Positions 36,017-43,747 of a DNA stretch of 64,000 bases are shown here, in pieces (the first letter of the stretch is position 1; every line of letters starts with the position of its first letter). A model generated the notes under the pieces. That model ran no database searches, had not been told where the DNA came from, and was given only the letters and a program-made list of their open reading frames with translations. The translations under genes and the position numbers were made by a program. The stretch spans positions 1-64,000 of the forward strand of contig CAVQBP010000023.1 in the NCBI GenBank assembly GCA_963710745.1. Reading direction: 5' to 3'. Origin of the DNA: CAVQBP01 sp963710745 (GTDB lineage: Bacteria > Bacteroidota > Ignavibacteria > Ignavibacteriales > Ignavibacteriaceae).

Positions 36017-36433
36017 TTAAACTAATTTTTTAATAATTGTTATTTTTGTTCCGCTAGGGCTTGATTCAATAATCAGATCATCAGACATTGATTTCATTAA
36101 TTTTAATCCCCAGCCGCGTTTATATGAACTGTGGAGTTTACTGCTGATATTCGGTTCCTCAACTTTTTCAGGTTCAAAGCCATGACCAAAATCCGTTACA
36201 AGAATTATAAGCTTTTCCTTATCCATTGTAAACTCAACCTGGACATAAGGATTATCATCCCCCGAATGTTCAAAACCGTTAATAATTGCTTCAGTTACTA
36301 TTATCTTTGCTTCTCCGAGCTTGTCTTCAGAAATGCCCAGGTGTCTTCCCATTATCTGCAGACTTTCGACTGCCACCATTTCAATATCAGGAACTTTGGG
36401 AAGTTTAATTTCCAAACCAATATTTGAATTCAT
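36017..36433 (-). CDS. RsbW-like Ser/Thr kinase (anti-sigma factor type, HATPase_c_2)
   Basis: 138 residues, the usual size. Bergerat-fold ATPase motifs: N-box TEAIINGFEHSG, G1 DFGHGFEP and G2 RGWGLKLMKSM. First gene of the partner-switching operon. The expected role is to phosphorylate the STAS protein encoded directly downstream and to sequester a sigma factor or other target. The target could be encoded elsewhere or might not be a sigma factor at all. Confidence 0.88.
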   Translation of the reverse strand: MNSNIGLEIKLPKVPDIEMVAVESLQIMGRHLGISEDKLGEAKIIVTEAIINGFEHSGDDNPYVQVEFTMDKEKLIILVTDFGHGFEPEKVEEPNISSKLHSSYKRGWGLKLMKSMSDDLIIESSPSGTKITIIKKLV

Positions 36434-36811
36434 ACATCAGTCTTTCAAAAAATTAGAAAATTTGTAACGAACTTCGAAGTATTATATGAAATAACGCTTT
36501 TATATTGTTATCAATAAAAAGCAGTTGAAGATTTTACATCAATCTTTAATGAAAGCATAACTTATAAAAATAAACTTTTGATTTTTATATAAGGCAAGAG
36601 TGTTAATATCAAACCAAAACAATATTATTAAAAACTATATATATATGCGTGTGTTTATAAGCACAATGTTCAAAATATAAAAGTATAAAAGCATAGCGCA
36701 GGACAATGCCATGCGCTATACGCTTTTCTCTATGCATTATTAACCCAGAATATTTTCAGCCAGAATCAGCAGTTGATGCAGATTTGCATCCTCTGCAGAC
36801 AGTTATGTAAT
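36434..36811. other. Intergenic region upstream of the partner-switching operon
   Basis: AT-rich region without a credible gene. It should hold the promoter of the RsbW/STAS/SpoIIE operon, but I cannot identify one with confidence. At 36687-36727 there is an imperfect hairpin (see separate entry) that would end transcription from 36812-37339. The segment around 36640 contains a run of TA dinucleotides. Confidence 0.5.
36687..36727 (-). terminator. Imperfect hairpin, probable terminator of 36812-37339
   Basis: Arms TAGCGCA (36694-36700) and TGCGCTA (36712-36718), extended by AAAAGC and GCTTTT with a small bulge. On the minus strand it is followed by T-rich sequence. It lies about 85 bases after the stop of the SnoaL-like gene. 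Confidence 0.5.
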
Positions 36812-37339
36812 TTATTTCTTCTTCTCCGGTGCCGGCGGCATCATTGTATATCCAAGCTGTTCCATTAGTTCCCGATTATCATATGCAACCATCTCTTTCG
36901 TAATCTTACCGTTGACTATATTTATAATGGTTTCACCCCAATAATTTACTGTTTTACCGGTGGGAGGCATCTTGCCGGGACCGGTATTTGTGCCTGTTAT
37001 AACCCATCGGGTAGCCACACTATTTTCACCGTAAACCTGGTTATCTAAAGTTAATTTGAGGTCAGGAAAAGCTGTTCTTAAACCTTCAATAGCTTTTTTA
37101 TATCCCTCAACACCTTTGGCAACCGGCTGATTATTTACACTGCGCTCAAAGTCCGGGGCAAAGATCGCATCCAGTGAGTCGATATTTCTACCGTTCCAGG
37201 CATCTTCCAGCTTATTTATGATCGGTTTAAATTTCGCTGACGGATCCGGTTTCTGCTGCTGACAGCCTGCCGTAAAAATGAGAGCAATTATTAAAAACAA
37301 AGAACTTGTTTCTAAAATTGTTTTAACTAAATTTTTCAT
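36812..37339 (-). CDS. SnoaL/NTF2-like lipoprotein
   Basis: 175 residues. Lipoprotein signal with lipobox (LIIALIFTAGCQQQK), then a SnoaL-like/NTF2-fold domain (LEDAWNGRNIDSLDAIFAPDF, GVEGYKKAIEGLRTAFPDLKL, WGETIINIVNGKITKEMVAYDN). The family includes ester cyclases and many proteins of unknown role; a function cannot be assigned. It is separated from the next NTF2-like gene upstream by a MITE-like element (37491-37666) and a fossil NTF2-like tail (37425-37451). Confidence 0.85.
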   Translation of the reverse strand: MKNLVKTILETSSLFLIIALIFTAGCQQQKPDPSAKFKPIINKLEDAWNGRNIDSLDAIFAPDFERSVNNQPVAKGVEGYKKAIEGLRTAFPDLKLTLDNQVYGENSVATRWVITGTNTGPGKMPPTGKTVNYWGETIINIVNGKITKEMVAYDNRELMEQLGYTMMPPAPEKKK

Positions 37340-37424
37340 AACAGTAACTCCTTTTAAATTATCGGGAAAAAATATTTACTAAGTACTTTATATTAATTCC
37401 GTGAATAAAAAATAAATTTACTCT

Positions 37425-37451
37425 TTAAAACATTTTTGAAAAATGCATGTG
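37425..37451 (-). pseudogene. Fossil C-terminal tail of an NTF2-like gene
   Basis: Minus strand reads HMHFSKMF followed by TAA, identical to the C-terminus of the NTF2-like gene at 43748-44196. No upstream coding sequence remains; the MITE-like element begins 40 bases away. A similar remnant lies at 43175-43215. Confidence 0.65.
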
Positions 37452-37490
37452 AGTAAAACAATTCTGACTATTTACCTGATTAAAATTAAA

Positions 37491-37666
37491 AAGAGGACGT
37501 CTCAAAACTGTCATTCCGGGCCTGACCCGGAATCTAATTATGTATTTTTAGCACAAAAACAGATGCTGAATCAAGTTCAGCATGACAAATCCTTTCTTTT
37601 TACACAGACTCAATGCCTTTGGTAAAGATCAGCATGACAAAATCCTATTTTTGAGATAACCTCCTT
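37491..37666. mobile_element. MITE-like element with imperfect terminal inverted repeats
   Basis: About 175 bases bounded by AAGAGGACGTCTCAAAA (37491-37507) and TTTTGAGATAACCTCCTT (37648-37665), which are imperfect inverted copies (GAGG and TCTCAAAA conserved). Inside are GTCATTCCGGGCCTGACCCG and two GCATGACAAA blocks of the interspersed TGTCATTCC/ATGACA repeat family. There is no transposase. It separates the two-gene unit at 37677-38650 from the gene at 36812. Confidence 0.6.
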
Positions 37667-37676
37667 CTTAATAAAA

Positions 37677-38159
37677 TTAATCGTTGTTACTCGGTTTAGA
37701 AGTTCTTCCGCCATGGTCGCCAATCAATTTCCAAACTCCGCCTTCCTTCATCAATATATCTGTCCAGTTACCGGAATTGGTTTCTTTTTTACTTGTCTCA
37801 TTATTTTTATCGACTTCAGCATAATAATAATGAACGTAAGCAAAATCGCCTTTAACCCAGATTGTTAACGGCGATAAAGAGTATACAATCGTTTTATAAT
37901 TTTTCAAACCGTAGTCAACCCATTTTCCTGTATTATCTTTATTCATAGGAACTTTGGATTGATAATCCCAGCCCATATAACTATCGTCGAAATATTTCAT
38001 GAATTCTGCGGCATTACCGGAGGCTGAAGCTTGCCAGTATTTTTCAACTCCTGCCCAAACATCTTTTTGTTCGCTTGTCCATTGCTGTGCATAGCTTTTA
38101 GCAGCAAAGGCAACCAAGATTAAACAAAAAAGAAAAATGCTTTTTGTTAATGTTTTCAT
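37677..38159 (-). CDS. Secreted NTF2-like (DUF4440-type) protein
   Basis: 160 residues. Signal peptide ending SYAQ, then an NTF2-fold domain (WAGVEKYWQASASGNAAEFM, WVKGDFAYVHYYYAEVDKN, NSGNWTDILMKEGG, WKLIGDHGGRTSKP). It is a clear paralogue of 44299-44772 (same motifs and length). It follows 38210-38650, whose paralogue is 45703-46143, so the two-gene unit is a compact version of the operon at 44299-46647. Enzymatic or binding role unknown. Confidence 0.85.
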   Translation of the reverse strand: MKTLTKSIFLFCLILVAFAAKSYAQQWTSEQKDVWAGVEKYWQASASGNAAEFMKYFDDSYMGWDYQSKVPMNKDNTGKWVDYGLKNYKTIVYSLSPLTIWVKGDFAYVHYYYAEVDKNNETSKKETNSGNWTDILMKEGGVWKLIGDHGGRTSKPSNND

Positions 38160-38209
38160 CGTAACTCCTTATGATTTTTTTTGAAATTAGTTAATTAAAG
38201 TTATTTATT

Positions 38210-38650
38210 TCAATGCCCGCTCAGCCATTGTTCAAAACTTTTATTTTTCTCACCTTCAGAGTAAGTCCAGTCCGGCTTAAGATTAAGACCGCTGTAACTT
38301 TTCCAGATAAAATCTATTGCTTCACTCCGGTCAGAAAGGCCTGTTACTTTTATAAGGTACAATTCTTTTTTTTCGACCTCAGTTTTTTTTATTTCGATAT
38401 TAATATCCTGTGCAAGCAAAGCCCTGTGTAAAATCTCAGCCTGTCTAATATCGTACGTTGCCCACACAATTCCATTCTTACCTGAGAGGAAATCCTCTTC
38501 ATCGTAAGAAACAATGACTTCAACCCGGCATCCATCTGGCAGTTCAGCAGGCTGAGTAATGATAAGCCCGCTGCATTCTATAAAATCATTTGTTTCGAAC
38601 ACAACCCTTCCGTCATTCATGCAGGTCCCGTTCACTTTTATCCTTACCAT
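38210..38650 (-). CDS. Conserved protein with DUF2007-like region
   Basis: 146 residues, cytoplasmic. The C-terminal half (GIVWATYDIRQAEILHRALL, then IEIKKTEVEKKELYLIKV) resembles DUF2007-type putative signal-transducing proteins; the tail PDWTYSEGEKNKSFEQWLSG is shared with its paralogue 45703-46143. It lies immediately downstream of the kinase/AraC hybrid at 38832 and has the operator-like site (38724-38756) 74 bases before its ATG. Probably a target of that regulator (inference). The domain assignment is tentative. Confidence 0.75.
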   Translation of the reverse strand: MVRIKVNGTCMNDGRVVFETNDFIECSGLIITQPAELPDGCRVEVIVSYDEEDFLSGKNGIVWATYDIRQAEILHRALLAQDINIEIKKTEVEKKELYLIKVTGLSDRSEAIDFIWKSYSGLNLKPDWTYSEGEKNKSFEQWLSGH

Positions 38651-38723
38651 ATTTTTCCGGTTAAAATTTTTGATTAGATGACTTAACGAGATGTGGTTAA
38701 AATAGAGGTACTACGCAATATTA

Positions 38724-38756
38724 TCTTGTACAATATGCGCAAGAATTCGGATTTCC
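38724..38756 (-). promoter_or_regulatory. AraC-type operator-like site (copy upstream of 38650)
   Basis: A 33-base site beginning TCTTGTACAATATGCGCAA on the plus strand and ending in GGATTTC. It has the same spacing as the sites at 46709 and 47421, with the two G-anchored half-sites 21 bp apart. It lies 74 bases upstream of the ATG at 38650 and 76 bases after the stop of the AraC hybrid at 38832. Confidence 0.6.
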
Positions 38757-38831
38757 TGCTCAAATTCTGAATATGCGGTCGTATTCCCCTTTACTGAGGT
38801 GGTCTGACAAAAGAATTGAAATGATCCCCGG

Positions 38832-41723
38832 TCACTCTTGCATTTTCTTCCTATAAGTATTCGGCGAAACTCCGAACTGCCTTTTGAAAACTCTACTGAA
38901 ATAGCCCTGATCATTAAAACCAACTTTGTAGCAAATCCCTGCAACAGTGTCTGCATTCTGCCTTAAAAGATCAGCTGCCCGCTGAAGACGAAGCGAACTG
39001 ATAAGCCGTCCCGCCGACTGGGCCACGAGTGCATTAAGCTTTCTGTTCAACTGAGAAATGCTCATATTAACTTCATCGGCCAGTTTTTCATGACTGAATT
39101 GCGGGTCCTCAAAATTCTGTTCAATAACTTTTATTGTCTTTTCCAAAAATGCCTGGTCAACAGAAATCGCAGTAACATCCGAAGGCTTTATTAGTGTAGA
39201 TTTACTGAAACGTTTCCTTAGCTGCTTTCGCTGGTAAATTAAATTCCTTACCCGTACCCTCAGCTCTTTTGCACTGAAAGGTTTTGTAATATAAGCATCA
39301 ATACCGGTCTCTAGTCCTTCTATTTTATCATCGAGTCCTGCTTTTGCAGTAAGCATTATAATCGGAATATGACTCGTCTTCACATCGCTTCTTATCTGCG
39401 TGCTGAACATAAACCCATCCATTTCCGGCATCATCACGTCGGTAATTATCAAATCGGGAATTTCATCTTTTGCATTTAATATTCCTTCCTCACCGTCCGA
39501 AGCCTCTATTACCCTGTAATCATTTACAAGCAGGCTGCTCACATAGCTTCTTACATCGGAATTATCTTCAACAATTAAAATGATCTCACGTTTATCCTCG
39601 CCGGTGCGGGAAATAGCCGGTTTTAATTTTGTTTCTGCAGATCCGGGTTCACTATAATTTTTCACTTGTAAAGATAATTCCGGCAGTCTTTTTATGAATT
39701 CTTCAGTTTCAGTCTTATAATCGCTTGACGGAAGCCGGATGATAAACTCACTGCCTTCGCCTTCTTCGCTTTTAACTGAGATACTCCCTTTATGAAGTTC
39801 AATTAATTCCTTTGCAAGCGCCAATCCTATCCCCGTACCCTCATGTTTTCTTGATGCCGATCCGTCTACCTGGTAAAACCTGTCGAAAATATGCGGGAGA
39901 CGATCGGAAGGTATCCCGATACCTGTATCTTTAATCCGTATTTCAACCGAACTCCCCTCTTTCCCCCCTTTATTAAAAGGGGGTTTAGAATCGATTGAGA
40001 CTTTTATTTCACCGTTTGAAGACACAAATTTGAAAGCATTCGAAATGAGATTATAAAATATCTTTTCCATTTTATCCGGATCAAAGAGAACCGGAATGTT
40101 TTTACATTCCGATTCAAACTTCAAAGTAATTTTTTGTGATTCAGCAAGTGATTCAAATGAGTAAAACAAACTTTTCAGAAATGAGACTATGTTATGCTGT
40201 GCCGCATTTAATTCCATACTGCCTGCTTCAAGCTTTGAGATATCCAGCAGCTGGTTAATCAGACCAAGGAGCCTCCTGGCATTCCTGTTCGCTACCTGCA
40301 GTTTTCCTTTCTCCTTAACATCAATATTTTCAGACATAACGCTGTCTATCTGGCCGAGTATAAGCGTAAGCGGCGTCCTGAATTCGTGAGAGATGTTTGC
40401 AAAGAACCTGGATTTCAACTGATCAAGCTCCTGAAGTCTTTCCTGTGCTATTTTTAATTCTTTTAAAGTTTTTTCCGTCTTGCTTTTTGCTTCTTCAATA
40501 TTTTTAAAGTCTTCATACCGGGCATAAGCTAACGCGAATGCTTCTGCCAGGGTCTTAACTACTTCAAGTTTTTCTTCTGTAAGCGGAGAAACATTTCCGA
40601 CATAAAGCATACCTTGAGCGAAAGGAACAAAGTGCAGATTAAGAGAATCCGGCGGAGTAGATGAACCCTGGTAGGTTTCTTCATTTTGAACCTGACCGAT
40701 TTCAATCATGGATTTTGTCCAGTTGATGAATTTTTCCTTGTTCCAGTGTTCTTTGTAAACCTGATTCTTTTTCCAGTGCTCAATTATATTAACTATGTGT
40801 TCATTTGCATCCAGTGATAGATTTAAGACTCCCAGTGATTTACCATTAGGCGTGGTTAAGTAAGCCTGGACTTTTTCTTTCCATTCATCAACAATGTAAA
40901 CACCGCAGCGAGTAAAAGGAACTTCCAATGTTTCAAGTTCTCGCCAGATAATCGGGGTTATGCGATTAAGATCTTCGGAAGTCCGCATACTGGCAATTTC
41001 ACCGCGTACTCTATCCGTAGATGCTTGTTTTATTGCTTCAAATGCGCGTGCTTCTGCGTTTTGCAGATCGAGAAACCGTGTGTAGCTTTGTTCAAAAACT
41101 TTTCCAAAGCGTTTCAGGATTTCATTATCTTCGCCGGATAATTTTCTGCCAAAATGATTAACTACAAATATAGATGTGTAATGAGAAACGGAAACGGACC
41201 TGGTATAGCCGCCCTGACGCGATAAAACCTTTTCCTTCCATTCAGGAGTTGATGAATTATACGGCGGAAATTTAAATAAATGTTTGAAGAATATAATTTT
41301 TTCCTCTTTAGTATATTCCTCAGTAAAAAATCTTTCCCCCCTGGTAGTACCCTCTGCTAATACCCTGTAAATGGGGTGATCGAGAAAAGGGATAGCGGCT
41401 TTTTTCATATATGTTTCTGCTACACCTGTCGACCCCCAAAATGTAAACTGTTTGTCAATTTCGTCATTATTGATAACCATGAATACTCCGGTTATATCCA
41501 GGTTCATGTTGTCCAATTCCTTAGCAACCAAATTAACCACTTCCTGCAAGTCAGATGAATGCCGCATTGTCATAGCCCGGCTGCCCACCTTTTCCAGGGC
41601 AGCCTCAAGTTTCAGTTCCCGGTTCTGATCCTCAACAGCTTTTATGAGAGTTCTTTTCCGTTCTGCATCCGGAATATCAGACTGGTTAATGATTCTCAGG
41701 ATATCTTCTAATTTACTCTTCAT
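38832..41723 (-). CDS. Cytoplasmic kinase-receiver-AraC hybrid regulator
   Basis: Start set at ATG 41723 (MKSKLEDILRIINQSDIPDA), which aligns with the kinase at 18636-20789; a GTG at 41783 would add 20 unrelated residues. About 963 residues: coiled coil, sensor module (30-220, GSRAMTMRHSSDLQEV), adaptor module (228-418, DRVRGEIASM to AYARYEDF), HisKA of the other subtype (NISHEFRTPLTLILGQ, His near 446), HATPase (NAFKF, DTGIGIP, GTGIGLALAKE) interrupted by a palindromic insertion, receiver (711-815, IITDVMMPEMDG, TKPFSAKE) and AraC HTH (858-963). Unlike classic hybrid two-component systems it has no periplasmic part. Its AraC domain is nearly identical to that of 47522-51505, and both lie next to copies of the same 33-bp site. 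Confidence 0.92.
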   Translation of the reverse strand: MKSKLEDILRIINQSDIPDAERKRTLIKAVEDQNRELKLEAALEKVGSRAMTMRHSSDLQEVVNLVAKELDNMNLDITGVFMVINNDEIDKQFTFWGSTGVAETYMKKAAIPFLDHPIYRVLAEGTTRGERFFTEEYTKEEKIIFFKHLFKFPPYNSSTPEWKEKVLSRQGGYTRSVSVSHYTSIFVVNHFGRKLSGEDNEILKRFGKVFEQSYTRFLDLQNAEARAFEAIKQASTDRVRGEIASMRTSEDLNRITPIIWRELETLEVPFTRCGVYIVDEWKEKVQAYLTTPNGKSLGVLNLSLDANEHIVNIIEHWKKNQVYKEHWNKEKFINWTKSMIEIGQVQNEETYQGSSTPPDSLNLHFVPFAQGMLYVGNVSPLTEEKLEVVKTLAEAFALAYARYEDFKNIEEAKSKTEKTLKELKIAQERLQELDQLKSRFFANISHEFRTPLTLILGQIDSVMSENIDVKEKGKLQVANRNARRLLGLINQLLDISKLEAGSMELNAAQHNIVSFLKSLFYSFESLAESQKITLKFESECKNIPVLFDPDKMEKIFYNLISNAFKFVSSNGEIKVSIDSKPPFNKGGKEGSSVEIRIKDTGIGIPSDRLPHIFDRFYQVDGSASRKHEGTGIGLALAKELIELHKGSISVKSEEGEGSEFIIRLPSSDYKTETEEFIKRLPELSLQVKNYSEPGSAETKLKPAISRTGEDKREIILIVEDNSDVRSYVSSLLVNDYRVIEASDGEEGILNAKDEIPDLIITDVMMPEMDGFMFSTQIRSDVKTSHIPIIMLTAKAGLDDKIEGLETGIDAYITKPFSAKELRVRVRNLIYQRKQLRKRFSKSTLIKPSDVTAISVDQAFLEKTIKVIEQNFEDPQFSHEKLADEVNMSISQLNRKLNALVAQSAGRLISSLRLQRAADLLRQNADTVAGICYKVGFNDQGYFSRVFKRQFGVSPNTYRKKMQE
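39953..39990. repeat. In-frame palindromic repeat inserted in the kinase HATPase domain
   Basis: CCCCCTTT (39964-39971) and AAAGGGGG (39976-39983) form a perfect 8-bp stem. In the minus-strand protein it encodes KPPFNKGGKEGSS between ISIDS-like strand and VEIRIKDTGIGIP. The paralogue at 47522-51505 has no such residues there. PPFNKGG-type peptides are a familiar sign of interspersed repeats read in frame. Confidence 0.75.
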
Positions 41724-41845
41724 TGAATATTGCAGATTAATACAGTTTAAGCTTAACTGTATCTTCCTGCAGAATCTCCGCACTAATAGGTTGTAAAATT
41801 AAATTTATAAGAAATTTCAATCGAAGTAAAGTACCGGAATTAAAT

Positions 41846-42133
41846 TTACCTATAAGTCATTTGGAGGGATGAATGGCCGCAGGTAGTAGGAACATATAAA
41901 TATATTTTAAGAATATAATAATAAACAGGTATATTTAATACTGAAATCGATCCCGTAGATAGTATATAGTGAGCATATTCACAAAACCTGCATACAAAGA
42001 TTTCCCGGTCTGTCAATAATTGTTCTGCGTTTCGTATATCAGTTTTTTTGATCCGGATTGTTATAACCGATAAAATTCCAATAACTATAAGAATTATTTC
42101 TTCAATAACATAGCGTAAATAAGCCATTGACAC
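41846..42133 (-). pseudogene. Decayed DUF6090-like gene
   Basis: Minus strand reads MAYLRYVIEEIILIVIGIL from about 42127, matching MAYLRYAIGEIILVVIGIL of the intact DUF6090-like genes. The expected ALQVNNWNE is replaced by unrelated sequence and the rest of the frame (rich in Tyr, Cys and Ile) shows no resemblance to the family. The usual FRNIRQKL start is missing too. The 522-base gap 41724-42245 holds only this fossil and the hairpin at 42199-42223. Confidence 0.7.
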
Positions 42134-42198
42134 AATGATTAAAATATCGGCTATCTTCAGTGTGAAATATTTCTATTAAATTCAAAAGCTTAGAGCAG

Positions 42199-42223
42199 AG
42201 CGAAAGTGGTTTTGTCTTTCGCT
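42199..42223 (-). terminator. Hairpin downstream of 42246-42596
   Basis: Perfect 8-bp stem AGCGAAAG (42199-42206) and CTTTCGCT (42216-42223), loop of 9 bases, 22 bases after the stop of the small gene. The T-tract on the minus strand is weak, so a terminator call is tentative. Confidence 0.5.
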
Positions 42224-42245
42224 ATGCCCTATGTGCTTTGTGAAA

Positions 42246-42596
42246 TTAGTCAGGGATACTTTCAGTCCACAATTTCATTTGTTCCATCAGCAGGTCTCCG
42301 GCAACTCCTCTAATAAACCCCGCTCCCTGAAGATGCGAACCGGCACGCATAGTGTGCTTAATCCATTCGTCAGTACCGGTAAGTTCATCAAGTTTGCTTC
42401 CTTCTCCTTTGACAAGAAAGAATCCGTTCATATCACCGCCGTGCGGCTCAAGGAATATTGGTTCAAAATATTGAATTGTTCCGCTCTTTTGAAGACCGCC
42501 CAGGTACTGCACAAATTCCTGGAAATGTTCGGCACTGATTTTTTCACGTCCCGGTATAGGCCGGTTCCATCCGAAAAACAAAACATTCGCTTTCAT
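42246..42596 (-). CDS. Small conserved protein, possible dimeric alpha/beta-barrel type
   Basis: 116 residues, no signal peptide. Sequence features: KANVLFFGWNRPIPGREKIS, FQEFVQYLGGLQKSGTIQ, FEPIFLEPHGGDMNGFFLVK and GFIRGVAGDLLMEQMKLW. The length and the strand-helix pattern suggest a dimeric alpha/beta-barrel (YCII/EthD-like) fold, but I do not recognise a specific family. It is the last gene of the NTF2-like group after the terminator at 44259-44288. Confidence 0.6.
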   Translation of the reverse strand: MKANVLFFGWNRPIPGREKISAEHFQEFVQYLGGLQKSGTIQYFEPIFLEPHGGDMNGFFLVKGEGSKLDELTGTDEWIKHTMRAGSHLQGAGFIRGVAGDLLMEQMKLWTESIPD

Positions 42597-42670
42597 TTTC
42601 TGATCCTTTTTTGATTTGTTGAATAAAATTCACACACATTGTTTTTACTTTCTATCTTTTTGCTTTGATA

Positions 42671-43138
42671 CTACAACCCGATATCCCTGTAAATTTTCAA
42701 TTCACCGTCTTCCTGTTTCCATACAACTAAGTATCTGCCTTTGTTTTTCATGTTATTATTGTCATCTCTTTCTTCATATATACCGAGTTCGACCATATAG
42801 ACAGAATCGCCGGTAAACGCAGTTGTTGTAAAAAGTAAGGTACGTGTATTATCTTTAATTGAATTCCGTACCATTCTTCCCCAGGCTGAAAGAATTTCTT
42901 TACCTTTTCACGAACTGAATTTCGCATCATTTGAAAAGTAATCCGCGAGCGCAACTGAATCTCCATTATAAAAATCTTTGGAGAATTGTTTATCCAAAGC
43001 TTCTATTTTTGATCTGATTTTTTGTAAATCAGTATTTTCTGATCCGGATTTTGTATCAGCACTCTGCTGCTGCTGGCACCCTGCAAAGCATGCTGATACT
43101 ATTAAAAACACAGAGAATATTTTTATTGAAAATTTCAT
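42671..43138 (-). pseudogene. NTF2-like lipoprotein gene interrupted by an in-frame TGA
   Basis: The first 76 codons give a lipoprotein signal (FLIVSACFAGCQQQQ) and the start of a DUF4440/NTF2-like domain (IEALDKQFSKDFYNGDSVAL, YFSNDAKFSS), then a TGA at 42908-42910. The same frame continues without a break as GKEILSAWGRMVRNSIKDN, ELGIYEERDDNNNMKNKG and YLVVWKQEDGELKIYRDIGL. Relatives usually have several residues (PP, then V-G-K-E) at the break, so a small in-frame deletion probably accompanies the stop. Either a nonsense-inactivated gene or a sequencing error at one codon. Confidence 0.8.
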
Positions 43139-43174
43139 TTTAGTTCCACTACGTTTATAGAATTTTCCTTCTTT

Positions 43175-43215
43175 TTAAAACATTTTTGAAAAAATGCATT
43201 TGAGCAATAAGCCAA
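43175..43215 (-). pseudogene. Fossil C-terminal tail of an NTF2-like gene
   Basis: Minus strand reads WLIAQMH, then the KMF-TAA end one base out of frame because an A-run (T-run in sense) is one base longer than in the intact copy at 43748-44196 (WLIAHMHFSKMF). It lies just upstream of the lipoprotein start at 43138, the same placement as the remnants at 37425-37451 and 43748. Confidence 0.65.
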
Positions 43216-43230
43216 TTACAGATGCAGAAA

Positions 43231-43719
43231 CTATTCTGAAGAAGCAGGGTCTGAATTCCATATACCATGAATAGAGATCCATTTCCCATCGGCTGTACGT
43301 TTTAATATTTCAGTGTATTTACCTTTTTCAACTATCATTTTTCCGTCTGCTCCCGGATAGCTCAATTGAAACCGTCCGATTTCGTAACCCAAATCACCAT
43401 CACTTCCTGTCGAAATTGTAGAGACAGAAACATCGGATGTTCCTGCATCAAGAGCAGCCTGCCAATATTTCTGAATATTTTTTCTTCCCGTAACAATTGG
43501 TTCATTCGGCGGCAGCAAGGATGCATCCTCTGAATAAAGTAATGAAGCAGCTAAAGCATCTTTGTCATTTAAGGCTTTTGCAAAATCTTTATTCATTTGT
43601 GAAAGCTCTTTGGAGGTTGCTGGCTTATCTGATTCGGTTTTTTCTGTGCACCCAATCGTTACAATGAACAGTAGTATTGTTATAACAGAAAGTAGCACAA
43701 GATTAGTTTTTGATTTCAT
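43231..43719 (-). CDS. DUF4440/NTF2-like lipoprotein
   Basis: 162 residues. Lipoprotein signal (LLFIVTIGCTEK) and an intact DUF4440-type NTF2 fold: MNKDFAKALNDKDALAASLL, YSEDASLLPPNEPIVTGRKN, IQKYWQAALDAG, GDLGYEIGRFQLSYPG, KGKYTEILKRTADGKW. This is the only intact member among the adjacent lipoprotein/NTF2 genes 42671-44196. Molecular function unknown; many relatives are annotated as ketosteroid-isomerase-like without proof. Confidence 0.85.
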   Translation of the reverse strand: MKSKTNLVLLSVITILLFIVTIGCTEKTESDKPATSKELSQMNKDFAKALNDKDALAASLLYSEDASLLPPNEPIVTGRKNIQKYWQAALDAGTSDVSVSTISTGSDGDLGYEIGRFQLSYPGADGKMIVEKGKYTEILKRTADGKWISIHGIWNSDPASSE

Positions 43720-43747
43720 TTTTATTTATTTCTTTATTTCTACAATT

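Noticed and set aside
37443..37625. 60-codon plus-strand frame
   Set aside because: Encoded by the interspersed repeat element (GHSGPDPES-type peptide), a known artefact of such repeats.
42231..42614. 127-codon plus-strand frame
   Set aside because: Overlaps the minus-strand gene 42246-42596, which has better composition, a downstream hairpin and co-directional neighbours.
42908..42910. TGA as selenocysteine codon or alternative genetic code
   Set aside because: Neighbouring genes use TGA as a normal stop, there is no obvious SECIS-like structure, and the protein family has no redox Cys at this place.
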